From the NCBI GenBank assembly GCA_023406965.1, contig JAEXTI010000415.1, positions 1-12,897 of the forward strand: a stretch of 12,897 bases of DNA, in the 5' to 3' direction. The translations under genes were made by a program, and so were the position numbers. The DNA comes from Chloroflexota bacterium. GTDB taxonomy: Bacteria > Chloroflexota > Anaerolineae > Anaerolineales > Anaerolineaceae. This document shows, in pieces, positions 9,941-12,897 of the stretch; position 1 is the stretch's first letter; the number at the start of each line of letters is the position of its first letter. The notes beneath the pieces were generated by a model that ran no database searches, was not told where the DNA came from, and worked only from the letters and a program-made list of their open reading frames with translations.

Positions 9941-12187
9941 ATGCCCGCCGAACCGCTTGCTTTTTTGCCTGGATCGGCCGCGGAAAATAACCTCCCGCTG
10001 GCGCGTTTCCTCCCGCCCCTGCCCCCCGGCATGGTCACCGGCTGGCTGGAAAAGCTCCTGCCCGCGCGCGGCTGGGTGATCGACCCCTTCGGCGCCGCCC
10101 CGCAACTGCCCCTGGAAGCCGCCCGCGCCGGTTACCGCGTGCTGGTCGCCACCGCCAATCCCATCCAAAGTTTCATCCTCGAAACCCTGGCCTCCGCACC
10201 CCGCCTGGAAGATTTTCAATCGGCGCTGGCGGTGCTGGCAGCCACCCGTCGCGGCGAAGAACGTCTGGAGCGTCACATCCAGGCCCTTTACCAAACCACC
10301 TGTAAAGCCTGCGGCACACCGATCTCCGCCCAAGGCTATGTTTGGAAGCGCGGCGAGACAACTCCCCAAGCCTCCCTGTACCGCTGCCCCAACTGCAACA
10401 GTGAAGGCGAATTTCCCCTGGATGCCGCCGACCTGGAGCGGCTCACCCTGCCCGGAAGCGACGCATTGCACCGCTCCCGCGCCCTGCAGCGGGTGGCAAG
10501 CCCTGAAGATGAGCACTATCCCGCCGTGGAAGAAGCATTATCCGCCTATCTTCCTCGACCACTCTACGCTCTTTCTACATTAATTAATAAACAGGAAGGT
10601 CTCAGCCTCGTTCCTGTACAACGCCGCCTGCTGCACGCCTTGCTGGTTTGCGCTTGCGACTCTGCCGGGGCGCTGTGGCCCTGGCCCGGCGGCCGCGCTC
10701 GCCCGCGTCAGCTCTCCGTTCCGCCCCAATTCCGCGAATCCAACCTGTGGCAGGCCCTGGAAGAAGCCGTGCCCGCCTGGACGGGCGAACCCGGTCCGGT
10801 GCCGCTCAGCCATTGGCCCGAACTGCCCCCTGAGAGCGGCGGAATCTGCCTGTACCCTGGGCGCGTCAAACGCCTGCTGCCCCTGCCGTCCGAAATCACC
10901 CCCGGCGCCGTGCTCACCGTGCTGCCCCGCCCCAACCAGGCCTTCTGGACGCTTTCCGCCTTGTGGTCGGGTTGGCTGTGGGGCCGTGAGGCCGCCCTGC
11001 CCCTCCACCCTTTGTTGGGCCGCCGCCGCTTCGACTGGAGCTGGCACGCCGCCGCCCTGCACAGCCCTTTCAACGCGCTAGGCCGCGCCCTGCCCGCCAA
11101 CACGCCCTTCCTGGGGTTGCTGCCCGAGCTGGCGCCTGGTTTTCTGGCAGCGGTCGTCGCTGCCGCCGAGGCGGGCGGTTTCCACCTGGAAGGGTTGGCC
11201 TTGCGCAGCGATGAGGAATTTGCCCAAATCCTATGGAAGTGCGCCCCCGCCCGCGAAAAGCTGCCCGTTTCGCCCAACACCGAAGGCCACCTGCAAAGCG
11301 GCTTCCAGGCCAGTTTGACCGCGGTCAACGAGCCCGCCCCTTATCTGCCCGTCTACGCCTCCGGTCTGTCTGAACTGGCCCGCCAAAACGGCTTGCCCGG
11401 TCTCAGCGAGCCCTTCCCCGCCGACCTGATCACCCGCGTGCAGACCGCTGCCTCGCGGGCCTTTGCTAACCGCATGAACTTCCGCCGCTTCACCACCGGC
11501 TCGCAGGAAGACGAGCGCAGCCTGTGGTGGTTGACCAACCCGCCGCAGAGCGTTGAGCCACCCCTGGCCGACCGCATTGAAATGGAAGTGGTGCGCTACT
11601 TGCAGAAGAACCCCGCCTGCACCCTGCTGGAGTTGGACAGCGCCGTTTGCCAGGCCCTGCCCGGCTCGCTCACACCGCCCTCCGACCTCGTCCGCGCCGT
11701 GCTCGAGTCTTATGCCGCCGAAACGCCCGAGCAGCCCGGCCATTGGCGCCTGCTTCCCCAGGAAGAAGCTTCACGCCGCCGTGCCGACATGGATGAAGCC
11801 CGCGACGCGTTGCGCGAAATCGCCGGGCGCATCGGCTTCACCGCCGAAGGCGACAATCCGGTCATCTGGCGGCCCCAGGAATTTGGACCGGTATATTTCT
11901 TCTACCTTCTGGCCTCGGCGGTGCTCGGGCGACATGTGCTCAGCGAGCCTTCTGCGCCCGTGCGCCAGTGCGTGTTGGTGTTCCCCGGCAGCCGCGCCCG
12001 CCTGATCAGCTTTAAGCTTCAGCGCGACCCACGCATGGGCGAGGCCATCGCCGGGTGGCGGCTGCTCAAGCTGCGCCAGTTGCGCAACCTGCGCGAGACG
12101 CCCCTGCTCACCGCCGCCGCCTGGGACCAACTCCTCGACGAGGACCCGCCTTATTACGATCAGGCCGAGCAAATGCGCCTGTTGTGA
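9941..12187 (+). CDS. Methyltransferase-fold protein with zinc ribbon, probably catalytically inactive
   Basis: A 748-residue protein, resembling COG1743/DUF1156 adenine-specific DNA methyltransferases but eroded. The SAM-binding region at 47-80 reads IDPFGAAPQLPLEAARAGYR and then NP, against the usual DPFAGGG-x2-PLEA pattern. A C4 zinc ribbon follows (C121, C124, C149, C152). RPLYALSTLIN (206-216) and SNLWQALEEAV (267-277) occupy places where this family has similar segments. Where DPPY (motif IV) is expected, the sequence reads LPRPNQAFW (328-336). Segment 377-425 resembles the late strand-helix part of the fold. A helical, possibly winged-helix region (about 544-600) and an alpha/beta C-terminal domain follow. 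With motifs I and IV damaged, methyl transfer is unlikely; a DNA-binding or regulatory role is inferred. The ATG at 9941 is preferred over a GTG at 9923, which would overlap the TATACT box. It stands alone, divergent from the kinase operon, and ends before a terminator hairpin. Confidence 0.6.
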   Translation: MPAEPLAFLPGSAAENNLPLARFLPPLPPGMVTGWLEKLLPARGWVIDPFGAAPQLPLEAARAGYRVLVATANPIQSFILETLASAPRLEDFQSALAVLAATRRGEERLERHIQALYQTTCKACGTPISAQGYVWKRGETTPQASLYRCPNCNSEGEFPLDAADLERLTLPGSDALHRSRALQRVASPEDEHYPAVEEALSAYLPRPLYALSTLINKQEGLSLVPVQRRLLHALLVCACDSAGALWPWPGGRARPRQLSVPPQFRESNLWQALEEAVPAWTGEPGPVPLSHWPELPPESGGICLYPGRVKRLLPLPSEITPGAVLTVLPRPNQAFWTLSALWSGWLWGREAALPLHPLLGRRRFDWSWHAAALHSPFNALGRALPANTPFLGLLPELAPGFLAAVVAAAEAGGFHLEGLALRSDEEFAQILWKCAPAREKLPVSPNTEGHLQSGFQASLTAVNEPAPYLPVYASGLSELARQNGLPGLSEPFPADLITRVQTAASRAFANRMNFRRFTTGSQEDERSLWWLTNPPQSVEPPLADRIEMEVVRYLQKNPACTLLELDSAVCQALPGSLTPPSDLVRAVLESYAAETPEQPGHWRLLPQEEASRRRADMDEARDALREIAGRIGFTAEGDNPVIWRPQEFGPVYFFYLLASAVLGRHVLSEPSAPVRQCVLVFPGSRARLISFKLQRDPRMGEAIAGWRLLKLRQLRNLRETPLLTAAAWDQLLDEDPPYYDQAEQMRLL

Positions 12188-12196
12188 TCCGGTTCA

Positions 12197-12235
12197 TTAG
12201 ACCCTAAAGGTCTCAGAGACCTTTAGGGTCTTCTT
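12197..12235 (+). terminator. Intrinsic terminator, copy 1 of a 39-base direct repeat
   Basis: The arms GACCCTAAAGGTCTC (12200-12214) and GAGACCTTTAGGGTC (12216-12230) are perfectly complementary around a single A, so the real loop is the central CTCAGAG or so. TTCTT follows on the plus strand. It begins 10 bases after the stop of the methyltransferase-like gene and most simply terminates it. It matches copy 2 at 12441-12479 in 37 of 39 bases. Confidence 0.8.
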
Positions 12236-12268
12236 GTGAACTCACCTTCGCAACGACGGCAACAGATC

Positions 12269-12429
12269 GTAGGTCGGCTTGAGCGGGTGAGTTTTGGTCT
12301 TGCTTTTCGATTACAGCCAGCGAAAGCCAACATCTTGGGTGAAGATGTTGGATTTCGGGCGGTCGTGAGAATGATTCACTGGACTGGCGTCCTCTTCGTT
12401 TCGCCAGGCTCGCCCTCAATCCAACCTAC
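12269..12429. repeat. REP-like composite palindrome
   Basis: The outer arms are GTAGGTCGGCTTGAGCG (12269-12285) and CCCTCAATCCAACCTAC (12413-12429), which pair at 13 of 17 positions. The inner arms 12321-12334 and 12344-12357 (CGAAAGCCAACATC / GATGTTGGATTTCG) pair at 13 of 14 around a nine-base loop. The pattern GTAGGT-GG-TTGAG ... CGAAA-CCAACA resembles a dispersed palindrome family I recall from many bacterial genomes. No transposase is encoded. The element lies between the two copies of the terminator repeat. Confidence 0.55.
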
Positions 12430-12440
12430 TTACTGGTTTT

Positions 12441-12479
12441 TTAGACCCTAAAGGTCTCGGAGACCTTTAGGGTCTTTTT
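12441..12479 (+). terminator. Intrinsic terminator, copy 2 of a 39-base direct repeat
   Basis: The same 15-bp arms as copy 1, at 12444-12458 and 12460-12474, are centred on G12459 instead of A and followed by TTTTT. The T-run makes it a plus-strand terminator. It therefore does not suit the minus-strand gene ending at 12483, whose transcript would meet A residues after the stem. The only differences from copy 1 are at 12459 and 12477. Confidence 0.8.
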
Positions 12480-12482
12480 ATT

Positions 12483-12897
12483 TCACCGCCTCAACATCGG
12501 CAAATACACCTTGTTGCGAAACGCGCCGATCATCACCACCTTGCCCTGAAAACTGCCGTTGACATACACAAAAACCATCGCCGGGCCGTCGGGGAAGCCG
12601 GGGATTGGAGCCGACAGGAAGCGTCCGTCGCTGGAAGCCTCACCGGGCCGCAGCCATTCCATCTGCCCGTTATCCAGGCGGATGAGTTGCACCAGCGGCT
12701 GGTTGGCCGCCGATTGGTTGGTCAGGCCGCCGCTGCCCTCCCAGGCCTCGGTGAAATCGCTGCCCGTCAACTCGATTTGCCGGCCGGCATTGCAGTCGAT
12801 GCAGCGCGCATCCGTCACAGTTGGCTGCCACAGCGCCGGAGAGGTGGAGACATTATCGAACATAAAACGCTCGACGTTGAACAAGGGATTTCCAAAC
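12483..12897 (-). CDS. C-terminal part of a probable secreted protein, 5' end outside the window
   Basis: The frame is open through the right edge (FGNPLFNVERFMFDNVST...), so the TTG at 12884 is not the start. About 137 residues are visible, with the stop at 12483-12485. The segment IELTGSDFTEAWEGSGGLTN ... LVQLIRL ... SAPIPGFPDGPAMVFVYVNG has the look of the beta-sandwich domain that closes many Kelch/beta-propeller or IPT-type extracellular proteins. Two close cysteines (RCIDC) could form a disulphide or bind metal. The chain ends KVYLPMLRR, a YLP-type tail that I associate with exported Chloroflexota proteins. No signal peptide can be checked because the N-terminus is missing. The stop lies three bases after copy 2 of the terminator repeat, which faces the other way. 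The exported location is inference. Confidence 0.7.
   Translation of the reverse strand, partial: FGNPLFNVERFMFDNVSTSPALWQPTVTDARCIDCNAGRQIELTGSDFTEAWEGSGGLTNQSAANQPLVQLIRLDNGQMEWLRPGEASSDGRFLSAPIPGFPDGPAMVFVYVNGSFQGKVVMIGAFRNKVYLPMLRR

Noticed and set aside
12143..12160. DPPYYD near the C-terminus as an N6-adenine methyltransferase motif IV
   Set aside because: It is at residues 735-740 of 748, after the whole fold, with no following strand-helix structure. The expected motif IV position is the LPRPN segment at 328-332. Probably coincidence, although circular permutation was considered.
9941..12187. Restriction-modification or other phage-defence locus
   Set aside because: No nuclease, helicase or specificity subunit is in the window, and the methyltransferase motifs appear broken.

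Overview
The window looks like chromosomal DNA from a Chloroflexota bacterium, most likely class Anaerolineae. This rests on style rather than any marker gene: GC-rich coding sequence, very large GAF-rich sensor kinases with polytopic N-termini, a FIST protein, and a secreted-type protein ending in a YLP-type tail. No rRNA, tRNA, CRISPR array, integrase or intact transposase was seen.

Layout. (1) Bases 1-4231, plus strand: the 3' part of a DinB-fold protein gene, then after 5 bases a 1207-residue hybrid histidine kinase (7TM-PAS-GAF-HisKA-HATPase-REC-REC-HPt). (2) Bases 4232-4532: a convergent intergenic region holding a MITE-like element, bounded by 21-bp terminal inverted repeats (19/21 identical) and packed with four short-loop hairpins. 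(3) Bases 4533-9743, minus strand: a two-gene signalling operon. A 1338-residue kinase (TM-PDZ-9TM-4xGAF-HisKA-HATPase) is followed after 24 bases by a FIST sensor protein with a clear Shine-Dalgarno. The kinase gene has a consensus TATAAT six bases before its ATG, which predicts a leaderless transcript. (4) Bases 9744-9922: a divergent intergenic region with a perfect 20-bp inverted repeat. (5) Bases 9941-12187, plus strand: a 748-residue protein that reads as a degenerate, probably inactive relative of the COG1743/DUF1156 DNA methyltransferases, with a zinc ribbon and a C-terminal helical domain. (6) Bases 12188-12482: two nearly identical terminator hairpins (a 39-base direct repeat) bracketing a REP-like composite palindrome. 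(7) Bases 12483-12897, minus strand: the C-terminal part of a probable secreted protein.

The two kinases are built on different plans. The first carries a complete internal phosphorelay but no output domain. The second has no receiver at all, so both need response regulators encoded elsewhere. The FIST protein is the only obvious partner in the window and probably works with the PDZ/GAF kinase. The most unusual items are the methyltransferase-like protein with eroded catalytic motifs and the two intergenic repeat structures. No complete new defence or metabolic system can be demonstrated here.
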